Assembly (NCBI RefSeq): GCF_003570905.1
Contig: NZ_QXJM01000039.1
Span: 1,054,001-1,118,000 of the forward strand
Reading direction: 5' to 3'
DNA: 64,000 nucleotides
Origin: Cohnella faecalis
GTDB taxonomy: Bacteria > Bacillota > Bacilli > Paenibacillales > Paenibacillaceae
The position numbers were made by a program, and so were the translations under genes. The notes beneath the pieces are model-generated. The model saw only the letters and a program-made list of their open reading frames with translations. It was not told where the DNA came from and searched no databases. This document shows positions 18,561-31,587 of this stretch, in pieces (positions within the stretch are counted from its first letter, which is position 1; each line of letters opens with the position of its first letter).

Positions 18561-21500
18561 ATGTTTAGATGGAATAAGAAGCTTTCTTGTTTGCTAGCAG
18601 TTAGTTTATTTTTGCAAGTGTTAGGCTTGTGGGGATTCGAGCCTCAAAAGGCCGAGGCGGCGATTGATCCGTCGATATTGTCTACGTTAGTTGCCGCGGG
18701 GACCAGTCATACTTTATTTGTCATGCCGGATGGAACGGTTAAGTCAAGCGGAAGCGATGGCGGATACGGGGCATTGGGACAAGGAAGCGGTACGACGCAA
18801 GTGATTACCCCTGCAACTGTACCAGGCCTATCGAATGTCAAACAAGTGGCGGCATATGGTTACAATTCATACGCTTTATTGAAAGACGGGACGGTTAAGT
18901 CTTGGGGCTACAATAGCAATGGCGAGCTAGGAGTGGGAAATGCGAGTACTACTTATACTCCAACGACTATAAGCGGACTAACGAACGTCAAGCAGATTGC
19001 TGCGGGTAACGGGTTTGCGATTGCATTGCTGCAAGATGGGACGTTGAGAGGTTGGGGGATTAACAGCACGAGCGTCCTTTTTACCTTGCCGACTATAAGC
19101 ATACCGATGACATTATCAGGTATCGATAATGTCAAGAGAATTGCCGTAGGACAGAATTTCGTTATCGCCCTATTGAACGATGGAACGCTTAAAACATGGG
19201 GGACTAATAGCAATGGGCAATTAGGAATAGGAACGACGACTGCCCAGTCAGCGCCTGCGGCTGTGTCAGGGCTTTCGAATGTTATCCAAGTAGCCGCGGG
19301 CTACACATATGGAATGGCATTATTGGAAGATGGAACGGTCAGAACATGGGGCAACAATACTAATGGTCAACTCGGCATAAATAATACGACTCAATCAAAT
19401 ACACCCGTACAGGTTTCAGGGATTAATAATGCAAGGTATGTTGCTGCAGGCGGATATAGTTCATACGCGGTCCTTAAAGACGATAGTCTGATGTCTTGGG
19501 GCAACAATACTAATGGCCAATTAGGTTTAAATGATGCTACTCACAGATTTATTCCGACTCTTGTTTCACTAAATTTATCTGTAGCTGGCTTGTTTGCATC
19601 ACATAACAATAGCGCAGTCTTAGTGGGCTTGGATGGCAAGTTATTTGTGTCGGGTTACAATAATTCGGGCCAATTGGGAACAGGGGTATCTAGTAACAGT
19701 TATTCCGTCTTTAACGCTAATGGTATTAACATTCAGGCTGATATGTTGGATATGCAGTTATCTATTACAACAGATGTAGCTTTCTTCTCGGGACCAAATT
19801 CAAGCTCCGCTTTTTTGCTGCAGAATGGCACGGTAAAGGCTTGGGGGAATAATGCAAGCGGTCAATTGGGACTAGGAAATAAGACCAGTCAGTCCATACC
19901 AGCAGTGATTTCTTCCTTAAGCGGAGTTAAGCAGATTGCAGGCTCCTCGCAGCACTCTGTTGCTCTAATGGAAGACGGCACAGTCAAAACTTGGGGCAAT
20001 AATAGCTATGGTCAACTAGGGCTAGGTAACACGACAGAACAAACTACGCCGAAGGCAGTTCCAAATTTAAGCGGTGTAAAACAGGTAGCGGCAGGTGAAA
20101 ATTTCACGCTTGCACTTATGGCAGATGGGAGTGTTAAAGCGTGGGGCAGCAATTCTCTCGGTCAACTTGGATTGCTCGGTACAAGTCAATCATCAAGCCC
20201 AACCACAATAGTGTCTTTAATCGGATATAAGGTAAAGCAGTTGGCGGTAGGATCCAATTATTCGCTGGCTTTGGTGGAAGATGGCTCAGTCAGAACGTGG
20301 GGCAGCAATTCATATGGTCAGCTTGGGTTGGGCAACACGTCCAACCAAACCGTACCTGTCCTGATCCCCGGTTTAAATGGCGTTAAGCAGTTGACAGCAG
20401 GATTCTATCATTCGCTGGCACTCATGGAAGACGGAACCGTAAAAGCGTGGGGGCTAAATGCCAGCGGTCAGCTGGGTCAGGGCAACATAAGCAACCAAAC
20501 CACGCCTGCCGCGATACCATCGCTCAGCGGTATTAAACAGTTAGCTGTAGGCTCTTATTATTCTCTGGCCCTTATGATGGACGGTACGGTCAAAGCATGG
20601 GGGAATAATAATTCGGGCCAATTGGGGCTTGGACATACAATCGATCAAACAACGCCAACATCTATTCCGTCCTTAAGCGGAGTCGTTCAGCTCATTGCGG
20701 GCAGGCAGTTTGCTATGGCTTTATTGGAGGATGGCACGGCTGCCGTGTGGGGAGATAATAGTAACGGTCAGCTTGGGCAAAGCAGCCCGAATTATCAAAT
20801 AATGCCTGCCCTGATCACAGCCTTGAGCGGAGTCAAGCAACTGGCTGCGGGTGAAAAGCACTCACTAGCTTTAATGGAAGACAGCACGGTTAAGGCATGG
20901 GGCGATAATGTTTATGGTCAGCTTGGGCTAGGCGACATAAGCAATCAAATGACGCCTGTTTCGATTCCTTCTTTGAGCGGGGTTAAACAGTTGGTGAGCG
21001 GTTCTAATCATTCATTAGCTCTAATGGAGGACGGTACAGTCAAAGCATGGGGCTATAATGGCATGGGACAACTGGGACTAGGCCATACAAACAGTCAATC
21101 AGCGGCGACAACGATTGCGTCTTTAAGTGGAGTCAAACAAGTAGCGGCCGGCTCTTATTTTTCACTGGCGCTAATGGAAGACGGAACCGTCAAGGCGTGG
21201 GGCACTAATAGTGCGGGCCAACTTGGGCAAGGAAATACAACCAGCTTGTCAAAGCCAACCGCAGTTTCGGGACTAAGCGGAGTCAAACAAGTGGCGGCAG
21301 GTTCGACCTTTTCGTTGGCTTTATTGGAAAACGGGACAGTTAAAGCTTGGGGTTATAATTATTTCGGTCAACTTGGATTAGGCAGTACGATTAACCAGAC
21401 GGTCCCGAGCGACATTTCCCCTGCCATTTTAAGTGGAGTCAAGCAGTTGGCTGCAGGTGCCTATTATACAATGGCTTTAATGGAAGACGGCTCGGTTAAG

Positions 21501-24500
21501 GCCTGGGGGGGAATGATGCGGGGCAGCTGGGGCTGGGCAATATGATCGGTCAACTAACGCCAGTCGCGGTTTCAACCTTGAATGGAGTCAAGGAGATTGC
21601 CGCAGGCGCTTCTCATAGTTTTGCTCTCATGAAGGACGGCACGGTCAAAGCATGGGGCTATAATTATACAGGTCAACTCGGATTGGGTCATACGAGCAAC
21701 GTAATATCTCCCTCAACGATTCCATCTCTGAGCGGAGTCAAACAGTTGGCGGCAGGATCCAATCATACACTGGCTTTAATGGAAAATGGTACAGTCCAAG
21801 GCTGGGGGAGCAATGCCATCGCTCAATTGGGGTCAATTGGATTCCAAGTCCGGCCAAGCGCCTTTGATTATATACCACCGGACGGTGTAAGGATTTCCTC
21901 TTCCATTACAGGTGCCTATGAACGTCCTTTGTCTGTCCAGCTCTACCTGGACAACGAAGCGGAGGCGCGTGAGCAGCTTTCTGCTAGTTTGGTTAACGGT
22001 GCGGCTGCCGTTACGTTTCAACCCATCGCTTCTTCGACTTTAGCAAAAGGCGTGCACAAAGCGAGAGTCGTCATCGCGACGAAGGAGCAATCACTAGAGA
22101 GAACCATCGCTTTTACAGCTTCGGGAGGGACGGTCGCCTATCCACTTGAGGTTACTGCAACGAACTCCAGCCTGACCGCCAAAGCGAGCGGAACGGAAGC
22201 GCTGGGCGAGCTGGATGCGGCTCCCTATCGCTTTACGATCGGCTCCCAGTCCAGCGGCTGGGTAAGTCCTTCTTCCGTTGTGTTCAATAACGCGGTCGTT
22301 TCTGCGGGGCTGGACATTGGGGGTTCGGGTGAAAGGACGATCACCAGGCTGTCCAATGGCTGGTGGGTCGTTGCCGGCTATACCGGCAGCGCCGCGACAG
22401 GAGTTACCTTCCTCGTATCCAAAGATCAGGGACAGTCGTGGCTTCCATTGTGCTCGTTAGTAGATGCCACAATTACTTCTGCGCCAGCCATTACCGCGGT
22501 CGGAACGAAGATCATCGGAATCGTCCGTTCCGGCAGCACAAATGTGAAAGCTTTTAGCTTTGACGCCGCCGTGCAAGAGAATACCAATCTTTTCTCTGAA
22601 TTGTTTGCCTTGGAGACTGGAACCAAAACAATTGGCAACTTGTCCGTGGCAGCGGATCGAGACGGGAATGTTCATGCGGCCTGGACGATCAATACTTCCG
22701 GATACTATAGTATTCGCTATTCTGTAAACACAGATGGCGGCTGGCAAACCGTTCAACAAGTAACGGCTGTATCGAGCAGCAACAGCTATTCAAATCTGAA
22801 GATTGCCATCATCAATAATCAGCCTGTTATTATTAGCGAGTTTAATCAAAGCAGCCGATACGCGATTTCCAAGCTTGTTTGGGATGGAAGCGCTTGGACC
22901 AAGACGGATATCGTATCCGTGTACACCTATCCGCAGCAAAACTACAGCGTATTCGTCGACGGCCAAACCGTCCATCTCGCCTGGGCCGGAGCGGATAGTG
23001 CGCAAACGTCAAAAAAGAATATCCGTTATATCCGATCCACGGACGGCGGATCGACTTGGACGGCGCCAAGCAAGCTCACGACGGGAAACACGTATAACCA
23101 GGATAACCCGGTTATCGCGATGGATACGCAAGGCAAACTCTATATCGTGTACGGCGGACAAGATGCGGCATCGCCGACGTACGTAAATTTGAGGCTGCTC
23201 GCCTCGTCCGACGGCGGCGATACGTGGACGACAACGCCGGCGGCACTTACGGCTTTGACATCGGGCAGCGTGGATCAGCCAGTTGTCATTCAGGACGGCC
23301 GATTGAGCTATGGCGACGGCAATCCGATCGTCATTTATAAGAGCGGTCCTGGCAATCAGACGCTTATCCGCGGCTCTCTGGTGTCCGGCAACATCTACAC
23401 CGTGTCGGGTCTACTGCCGGATACGAAGTACAACGTTCAATTCGAGGTCAAAGACAGCGGCGGCGTTATTCGGAAGGTAACGAAAGAGGCTTATACGCTA
23501 GCGGACAAACCTACGATTACACAAGTCGGTCAATCCGCTTCGTTCACCATTTCGGATACCAACGCCTTAACGACCAAGTATCAGATTACGGCGGGCGGCA
23601 AGTACTGGAGCTCGGAGGGTAAGTGGGTAAACTCGCCGACGAGCCTTACGCTGTCCAGCAAAACGGTAGCTCTCACCAAGCTGGACACTAAGAAAACGTA
23701 CCGGATTCAAGTGAGAGCCGTCAATCAAGAGGGGGTTCCGACAGACTGGTCCAACACGATCCAGCTCGGAACGCCGATTGCGCCTCCGGCCGCGCCGGCA
23801 AACGTCAAAACGCAGCCGTCCAGCACGTCCGTTACGCTTACCTGGTCGCCCGTATCGGAGGCGACCGACTACGAGGTCGAAGTGGATAATCAAGCGACGC
23901 TCTACGCTACCGGACGCTCGCTGTCCTATAAGCATACCGGGCTGACGCCGAACACGCTGCACCAATACCGCGTCAGAGCGATCAAAAGCGGCACACCGGG
24001 CGCTTGGAGCAAAGTCGTTCTCGTTCGCACGTTGCAAGTCGCTCCCGTCGTACCGACAACCGCAGCGCCTGTCGCAACCGCGAAAACCGTTACGCTTTCG
24101 TGGAGTGCGGTCGCGAATGCCTTTGCTTACGAGGTGGAGTGGGACGGCCAAATTATCGCAACCGGCAAACAACTGACGCTTCGTCAAACCGGACTGCCTG
24201 TGTTGAGCCGCCATACGTATCGCGTTCGCGCACTGAATGCGGGGGGAGCTAGTCCATGGAGCGCTTTGCAAACGGTCAGCACAACGAATGCGGTCCCGGC
24301 CGTTCCGACTGGCATCGCCGTAACCGTATCGGACAAAGCCGTCACGATCAGGTGGGACGCTTCGCTGGACGCGCTCACGTACGACGTGGAGGCAGACGGC
24401 AAGCCGCCGCTTAACTTAGGCGAAAGCACGACCGTCTCCTTCACAGGACTTGCACCCGGTTCGGCGCACCAGTATCGCATTCGCGCCGTCAATGAAAGCG

Positions 24501-25627
24501 GTACGGGCGCTTGGAGCGCGTATCAGAACGTGACGACTTATAATCTTTCGACGCCAAGCGGGTTGATTGAGCAGTTGTCCGATACATCGATTGGGTTGAC
24601 TTGGTCGGCCGTCGCAGGGGCGACTTCCTACGAAGTCGAAGCGGACGGCACGGTGGCAGCTGCAGCTGCGGCTTCGTATACGCACGCTAGCCTTGTGCCG
24701 GAGACGACGCACACGTATCGGATCCGGGCACTCAGCGCGGCAGGCTCCAGCGCTTGGAGCGAGCTTGGCCGGTTTACGACCTTGCCCCTTAAGCCCGCAG
24801 TACCTGCCAATTTAACGGCAACGGCGTCAAAGGATAAGGTCATTCTGACATGGAGTCCGGTCAGCGGCATCGCGGGGTACGATGTGGAGCTTGACGGCGC
24901 CGTCATCGTGGACAATTTCACCGATGCGAGTTATGTCGACACGTTGCTGGATCCGTATTCGCCTCATCAATATCGTATTCGCGCCCGAACCGAAGCGGTG
25001 GAAGGCGATTGGAGCGCGCCGGTCAGCATTCGGACGCTGCCGGACAAGCCGAAAGCGCCGACCGGCATCGCCGTCACCTCCGCAGGGCAAATCGTCACGC
25101 TCGCTTGGGAAGCGGACCCGACTGCTGTGAAATACGAAGTCGAGGTAAACGGCGCGGTGACGGACGCGGGAACGAAAAACACGTTCAAGCACCGCCGCAT
25201 CGCCGCCGGCAGCGAGCATAAATACCGGATTCGGACGACGAATGTCGCGGGAACGAGCGCTTGGAGCGGACTCATTATCAATAACACGATTACCGCGTGG
25301 CTGACGAAAGCCGGCGTTGTGGATATGGGACTTGTCGGGATGGACATTACCGATTTCAGCCGCTACACGCTGAATGTTACGTACGATCCCGGCGCGATCG
25401 AGATTACCGATCTGTCCACCTTAACGGCAGCCAAGGAATTAACAACAGGCAAAATCAAAGGCACCCAAATTACGGTCGCTTCCTTCAAACCGGGCGAAAT
25501 CGTCTTTACGACGGACAAGGTTATTCAGCCGGACGAGTCTTGGTCGGGTGTCATCAACAGCATTCAAATGAAAGCCAAAGTTTCGGGCGGCTCCTCCATC
25601 ACGTACAGCGTCATCGAACGCACGTAA
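18561..25627 (+). pseudogene. Giant secreted RCC1-repeat / Asp-box / fibronectin-III protein, frameshift in G tract
   Basis: Predicted surface or secreted protein of about 2,355 residues, in two overlapping frames (18561-21545 and 21542-25627). A signal peptide (KLSCLLAVSLFLQVLGLWGF, cut after AEA) is followed by about 21 RCC1 repeats (ALMEDGTVKAWG...GQLGLG), a number that fits three seven-bladed propellers. Next comes a sialidase-like region with three Asp boxes (SKDQGQSW, STDGGSTW, SSDGGDTW). Six to seven fibronectin type III domains and a cohesin-like C-terminal domain close the protein. The frame breaks at G7 (21505-21511); eight G would read AWGGNDAGQLGLGNMIGQLTP. RBS GAGGGAG is at 18547-18552. 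Likely role: adhesion or polysaccharide binding. Confidence 0.85.
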
Positions 25628-25687
25628 CGGATCAGACGATTTCACCCGCCCAGCAGCAAGCCATTATCTTATTTTATGGAGGATTCT

Positions 25688-27793
25688 ATGAAAGCTCCCT
25701 TGAAAGCTTTGACCAAGCTCGCGCTTTCCGCGCTGATCGCTTCGACCGCGGCGTACGACTGGAGCGCCGCAACCGCCGTCGCGCAAGCCGCCGCGCCCGC
25801 TGCTCCAGCGCCCCGCCACAAAACGGAACTTATCGTCAAGTACAAAAACGGCGGCAATAGCCAGACAGCCCAGACGAACGTCAAGAAAAAGTTGAAATTA
25901 AACAAAATGAACGTGAAAAAGAAATCGAAGCGCGCGCGCCTCGAGGTGCTGCAGATCGGAGAGAACGACAGCCTCGATCAGACGATTGCGGAGATGAACA
26001 ACGATCCGAACGTCGAGTACGCGCAGCCCAATTACAAGCTCTATGTGTCCGCGCTGCCGCAGGACGAGCATTTTGACGAGCAGTGGGGGATTGCCAATTC
26101 GGGGCAAAAGATCGGCTCGCAAGTCGGTATCCCGGGCGTTGATATCGACGCCGTTCGGGCGTGGGACGTGACGGAAGGAAGCCCTTCCGTGCTCGTCGGC
26201 GTGCTCGATACGGGGATGGACGTGTCGCATCCGGACTTGGCGGCGAATGTGTTTACGAACAGCGCCGAAATCCCGGACAACGGCATCGACGATGACGGCA
26301 ACGGATACGTCGACGACGTTCACGGGTATGATTTTGCCGGCGGGGACGCTTCGGTGTTCGACAGCGCGAGCAGCGACAAGCACGGCACGCATGTGGCCGG
26401 CATTATCGCCGCGCAGGCGGATGCGGCCGGCATTCGCGGGGTCGCTCCCCAGACGAAGCTGCTGCCGCTCAAATTCATTTCGGACGGCGCCGGGTACACC
26501 TCGGACGCGATCGAGGCGATCGAATACGCCCAGCAAATGGGCGCGTCCATCGTCAACATGAGCTTCGGCGGTCCAGACAACAATCCGGCGCTCCAAGACG
26601 CCATGACCGCCAGCGGCATGCTGTTCGTCGCTGCTGCCGGCAATCACGGGGCGAGCGTCGATGCGCAGCCGATTTATCCGGCTTCGCTGCGTCTGCCCAA
26701 CCTGTTGTCCGTCACCGCCATCGACAACAAAGGCGAGCTGGCTTCCTTCTCCGGCTACGGCTCGACGGTCGATATCGCCGCGCCGGGCGTGGGTATCGTC
26801 AGCACCGTTCCGGGCGGCGGCTACGCAGCGCTTAGCGGAACGAGCATGGCCGCGCCGTTCGTAACCGGCACAGCCGCGCTGCTCAAAAGCTTGTACCCGG
26901 ACCTTTCGTCCGCCGAGCTGGCCGCGCGCCTCAAAGCGACGGTGAAGCCGGTCGCGGGTCTCGCTTCGAAGGTCGCGACGCAAGGCATCGTCAGCGCCGC
27001 CGGCTCGCTCGCGGGGACGTATACCGAGCCCGCCGTCGCTTCGGATCCGGCTGCGAGTCCAAAGCCCGGCGCGGCTTCGGGCGACAGCGCCGTGGTTGCA
27101 CTGGCAGAAGAGGTGTCGCCGGAGCTGCTGGAGCAAATCCACTACGGCGAAGAAGGCGTGAACGTCGCGACCGGCAACTACGGCAAGTCGGTAACCGACC
27201 TGAGCGTCACTGCGCCGGGCTTCGTCGTCAACATCAGCCGGACGTACAACTCCAAGGACGATCGGACGACCAGCTCCTTGGGCCGCGGCTGGACCTTCGG
27301 CTTCGAAGGCAGCTTGAAGGACGACACCAAGAACTCGAAGCTGAAAGTCGCGAAGTTGCCGAGCGGCGGCGCGCAAGTGTTCGTCAAGAACGGCAACGCC
27401 TACACGGCCAACGATTCGAGAAGTACGCTTGAAAAGCAGGCGGACGGCAGTCATCTGTTAACGACAAAGGATCAGTACCGCTACGGGTTTAACCCCAGCG
27501 GGTATCTGGCCTGGATGGAAGACCGCAGCGGCAACCGTCTGACGATCGAGACCGATGCCGTCGGCAAAGCGCGCAAAATTACGGACACCGTCGGCCGCAT
27601 TTTCCAACTGACGTACAATGCGAGCGGGTATTTGCAAACGGTCAAGGATCCGATCGGCCAGACGATCACGTACGAGTACGACGCGTCCAATCGGCTGAAG
27701 CAGGTCAAAGACCAGACGGGGCAAGTAACGGCGATATACGACTACGACAGCAGCCATTATTTGAACGTGATCAAGGACGGGCAGGCAACGTAG
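25688..27793 (+). CDS. S8 subtilisin-like peptidase fused to Rhs/YD-repeat N-terminal region
   Basis: ATG 25688 follows GGAGG at 25679-25683. A signal sequence precedes an inhibitor_I9-like propeptide (ELIVKYKNGG...DPNVEYAQPNYKL). A complete S8 protease follows with catalytic Asp in GVLDTGMDVSHPDLA, His in DKHGTHVAGIIAAQ, oxyanion Asn region VAAAGNHGA and Ser in GTSMAAPFVTGTAALL. After a Pro/Ala linker the chain enters an Rhs-type shell: GVNVATGNYGKSVTDLSVTA, NISRTYNSKDDRT and first YD repeats. The frame closes at 27793. One G added to the GG at 27784-27785 joins it to the next Rhs segment. The protease may release the toxin tip or process the shell (inference). Confidence 0.88.
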   Translation: MKAPLKALTKLALSALIASTAAYDWSAATAVAQAAAPAAPAPRHKTELIVKYKNGGNSQTAQTNVKKKLKLNKMNVKKKSKRARLEVLQIGENDSLDQTIAEMNNDPNVEYAQPNYKLYVSALPQDEHFDEQWGIANSGQKIGSQVGIPGVDIDAVRAWDVTEGSPSVLVGVLDTGMDVSHPDLAANVFTNSAEIPDNGIDDDGNGYVDDVHGYDFAGGDASVFDSASSDKHGTHVAGIIAAQADAAGIRGVAPQTKLLPLKFISDGAGYTSDAIEAIEYAQQMGASIVNMSFGGPDNNPALQDAMTASGMLFVAAAGNHGASVDAQPIYPASLRLPNLLSVTAIDNKGELASFSGYGSTVDIAAPGVGIVSTVPGGGYAALSGTSMAAPFVTGTAALLKSLYPDLSSAELAARLKATVKPVAGLASKVATQGIVSAAGSLAGTYTEPAVASDPAASPKPGAASGDSAVVALAEEVSPELLEQIHYGEEGVNVATGNYGKSVTDLSVTAPGFVVNISRTYNSKDDRTTSSLGRGWTFGFEGSLKDDTKNSKLKVAKLPSGGAQVFVKNGNAYTANDSRSTLEKQADGSHLLTTKDQYRYGFNPSGYLAWMEDRSGNRLTIETDAVGKARKITDTVGRIFQLTYNASGYLQTVKDPIGQTITYEYDASNRLKQVKDQTGQVTAIYDYDSSHYLNVIKDGQAT

Positions 27794-29949
27794 TAGAAAC
27801 CGTCGACTATACGCACGCCGCCGGGACCAATCAGCATAAAGCGGTGCAAACGACAAATCGGTACGGCAATGCCGTTGCTTATACCTATGCGACCGGAAGC
27901 ACGACGATCAAGGATCCAGCCGGCCGTACGACGATCAAATGGTTCGACGCGAGCGGCTTCGTCACGAAATCGCAAGACCCGGAAGGGCGCATCGCGACGG
28001 CCGAGTATTACCTGGACACCGCCGGGGTGAACAAATACGGCGAAGAGAAGATCATCGTCGACCGTTACGGCAACAAGACGGAATATGTGCGGGATACGAC
28101 GAACGGCAACATTTTGACGCAGATCAATCCCGACAGCTCCAAATATGAATATGCCTACGACACGAAAAACAATCTGATCAGCGAAAAGGACGAAACGGGG
28201 CGTGCCACCTATTACGTCTACGATGCCGCGATGACGAAGCTGCTGCAGAAGGCGCAGCCGCTAAACGGCACCGACGTCTACGACGCGAAGGCCGACCCGG
28301 ATCGTTTCGCCATTACGACCTACGACTATTACACCGACGCCGAGTCGTCGCAGCTCGGCTACAAGGCGAAAGGCTTGCTGCGCTCCGAAACGGACCCGGA
28401 AGGCAATGTCACAGCCTACGAATACGACGCGCAGGGCAACAAAACGGCGGTCACCGACCCTGATGGAAATACGACCAGCTTCGAATACAACGGACTCGGC
28501 TGGTTGACGGCCAAAGTTTCCCCGACCGGCTATCGGACGGAATTCGCCTATGATAAGGCAGGCCGATTGTTCCGAACGGTGCTCGACGGCGGCGAGACCT
28601 CGTTCACGGAGTACGACGCTTTAGGACGTCCGGTACAAAAAGTGACGCCGAACGTGTACAAGAGCAGCGAGGACGGCCTCAACGACACGCCCGCTGCCTA
28701 CACTTACAAAAACGATAACGTCGGCGAGCGCTACACCTATTGGCCGAACGGCATGCTCCAAACAACGACGGATGCGCTTGGCTTCGTTACGTCCTATACC
28801 TATGACGTTTACGGCAATCTGAGCAGCGAATCCAAGCCGAACGGCGCCGTTTATTTGTATCAATACGATGTGATGAACCGATTGAAGAAGACGTTGTTCA
28901 AGCGTTCGGCGAGCGATGCGCCCGTCACGCTGGAGACGGTCGCCTACGGCGTGCTGGCGAACGGTTCGACGACGAGAACCGTCACGACGTATTTCAGCGA
29001 TTCCGATACGGCCAGCACCGTGTATACGATCGACAAGAACGGCCGGGAAGTCGGCAAGCGACTGCCCGACGGCAGCAGTACGTCCACGGCCTATGACGTG
29101 AATGGACTTGTCCAATCGGTCAAGGACGCCCGCGGCAACAGCACGTATTACCGCTATGACGGACTCGGCCGTCTCATGGCCACGTGGTCGCCGCTCGATA
29201 ACGGCAAATACAGCTACAAAGGAACCGTGTACGACAAAGCCGGGCGCGCGATTGCCTCTCGAACCGGCAAAGATGCGGTCAGTCTGTACACGATTCCGGC
29301 GGATGATCGGGTGATGTGGGCCAAATCTACTTATACCGCGAGCGGCCAGGTCGCGGGGACGACCGACAGCGCAGGCGGCAAAACGCAGTTAACGTACGAT
29401 GAAGAAGGCGCGTTAATTCGTCAGGAAGTGTCGACTGCCAAAGATGAGGTCGCATTAACGGAATTTGAATACAATCACCTCGGAAAGCCCGTCGTCCAAA
29501 AACAACATGTGCGGAACGGCGATTTGGACGGAAACGCGAGCGATGACGACGGCGATACCGCGATTCTTACGACGTACGAGTATGATGCCGAAGGCCAGTT
29601 GAAGAAACAGACGGCGCCGGATGGCGTGGTGACGAGCTTTTCGTATGACGCGCTCGGTCATTTGCTATCTACGCGGACGGAAGGACTGGACGAGAATGGA
29701 AACCCGGCAGAGCTCGTCACGGCCACGACGTACGATTGGGCCGGTCAGCCGCTTACGCAGGTGGATGCAAAAGGGAACGTAACCAGCTTCGAGTATGACC
29801 GTCGCGGCTTTTTGATCGCGCAAACGGATGCTTTGGGAGGCATCGCCCAATACCAGTACGACCGCGGCGGCCGCAAGACGAAGGCGGCTTCCCGCAGCAA
29901 GTCTCGGACAACAAGTCCACCCGGACGGAATATACGTACGACAAGCTGA
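27790..29949 (+). pseudogene. Rhs/YD-repeat shell, middle segment (frameshift continuation)
   Basis: In-frame continuation of the S8-Rhs protein after the one-base shift near 27785. It consists of dense YD repeats such as GNKTEYVRDTTNGNILTQIN, YEYDAQGNKTAVTDPDGNTT and TYDVYGNLSSESKPNG, which form the spiralling beta-shell that encapsulates the C-terminal toxin. The frame is lost again near 29885, where adding one base (AAGGCGGGCTTCC) restores FPQQVSDNKSTRTEYTYDKLSRVKIV. The segment 29890-30100 (VSLVTKAYQYDANGNVIKELNGEGYAA) continues in a third frame. An extra C near 30102 then returns it to the frame of the next segment. No start codon of its own is expected. Confidence 0.85.
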
Positions 29950-30084
29950 GTCGTGTGAAAATCGTAACGGAGGTTTTCAACGAGCAACGATGGGACGGAA
30001 TAAGCGCGTGGGTGACGACACCTGTCAGCCTCGTGACGAAAGCGTATCAGTACGATGCGAACGGCAATGTGATTAAAGAGCTGA

Positions 30085-31587
30085 ATGGCGAAGGGTATGC
30101 GGCCCGGAACAGGCGCAACCGTCGACGAGCGAATCAAGAGCGGGTACGGTACGGTCACGGCGTACAATGCCGCCAATTTGCCGATAACGGTGCTCGATCC
30201 GGCAGCGGCCGAGCGCGGATTGAAATTTTCGACGAAATACAGCTATGACGGCGCAGGGCGAAAAGTGGCCGTGCAGGATGCGAGCGGCGCGATTCGCGGT
30301 ACCCGCTACGACGATGCGGGCCGCGTTTTAGCCGAGACGATCCAAGCGGCTTCGAGCACGCCGGTCAAAACGCTGAAAACGAACACCTACGATGCAGCTG
30401 GTCGACTGATTAGCCAATCGGACGGCAACGGCAACCAAACGACGTATGCTTACAATGCATTCGGTCAAGTGCGGGAAAGCGTAGAGCCCGGCGATGAATC
30501 GATTGCGGCGTTAACGATGCGCTACCAGTATGACGTCAGGGGACAGTTGACCCGTACGACCGATTCGACCGGTATCGTGCGGCTGACGAGCTACGACCCG
30601 CAAGGGCGAGCGATCAGCCAAACAGAGCAAAAAGAAGACGGAAGCGAAGCGATTACGACGAGCGCTCGTTACGACCGAAACGGCAACAAGCGATTCGAAA
30701 TGGACGGCAACGGCAACACGACGGAATTTGTCTATGACCTCCTTAATCGGTTGGTGGAGACCAAGGTAACCGTCACCGACGTTAGCGGAGCGAAGAAGAA
30801 GCAATCGACCACCTACGGCTACGACAGGAACGGCAACAAGCTGTGGGCGCAGAACTGGCTCGGAAATCGGACGACGTATGCCTACGACGATCGCAACCGG
30901 CTCATTTCGACCACCGATGCCACGAACGTTGTGGTCGAGAAGCTGCATTACAACAAGAACGACGCGCAGATCGCGACGTACGACGCGCTCAATAACGTGA
31001 CGACGTATGCCTATGACCGGAACAATCGGCAACTGTCGGTGACGAATCCCGAGAACAAAAGCACGTCGCAATCGTACGATAATCGGGGCCTCGTCGCGTC
31101 CAAGACAGACGGCAACGGAAACACAACCCGCTACACGTATGACGAATTGGGCCGTCTATCTTCCGTCGTCAATGCGCTCGGAGAGAAAACGACGTATACC
31201 TATGACCTGAACGGCAATCGAGTAACCGAACGAAACGCGGCCGGACAAGTGGCGACGTATGAATATAATGCGGCCAACAAGCTGCTGCGCCGCGTTGACG
31301 ACGGCGGACGCACCGGCAAAGCGGGCGGCTATGCGTACAATCCGGCCAAAACGGAAACGTACACGTACACGCCGAGCGGCCAACTGCTGACGAAAATCGA
31401 TCGTAACGGCAACACGACAACTTACACGTACGATGCGCATGACCGCCTCCTCTCGCAGACGGTTACCGGCTCCAGCTTGACGCTGCCGGCGAAGGACAAC
31501 CGCGTCGTGTACACGTATGACAACAGCGGCAACCAGCTTACGATGACGGACGGAACGGCGTCACCAGCCGTTCGTACGACGAATTGA
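30085..31587 (+). pseudogene. Rhs/YD-repeat shell, third segment
   Basis: Further YD repeats of the same shell (YDGAGRKVAVQDASGAIRGT, RYDRNGNKRFEMDGNGNTTE, TYDELGRLSSVVNALGEKTT, TYDLNGNRVTERNAAGQVATYEYNAANK). It belongs to the same polypeptide as the S8 protease and ends by a shift near 31560, where GCGTCACC should probably read GCGGTCACC to give TSRSYDELNRVMTKT. The whole shell from the protease to the Rhs core is about 2,300 residues when the shifts are mended, a normal size for Gram-positive Rhs/WapA-like proteins. Confidence 0.85.

Noticed and set aside
25898..27454. 518-codon minus-strand frame opposite the S8 protease
   Set aside because: Shadow of a GC-rich gene. The plus strand has a signal peptide, protease motifs and RBS; the minus strand has none.
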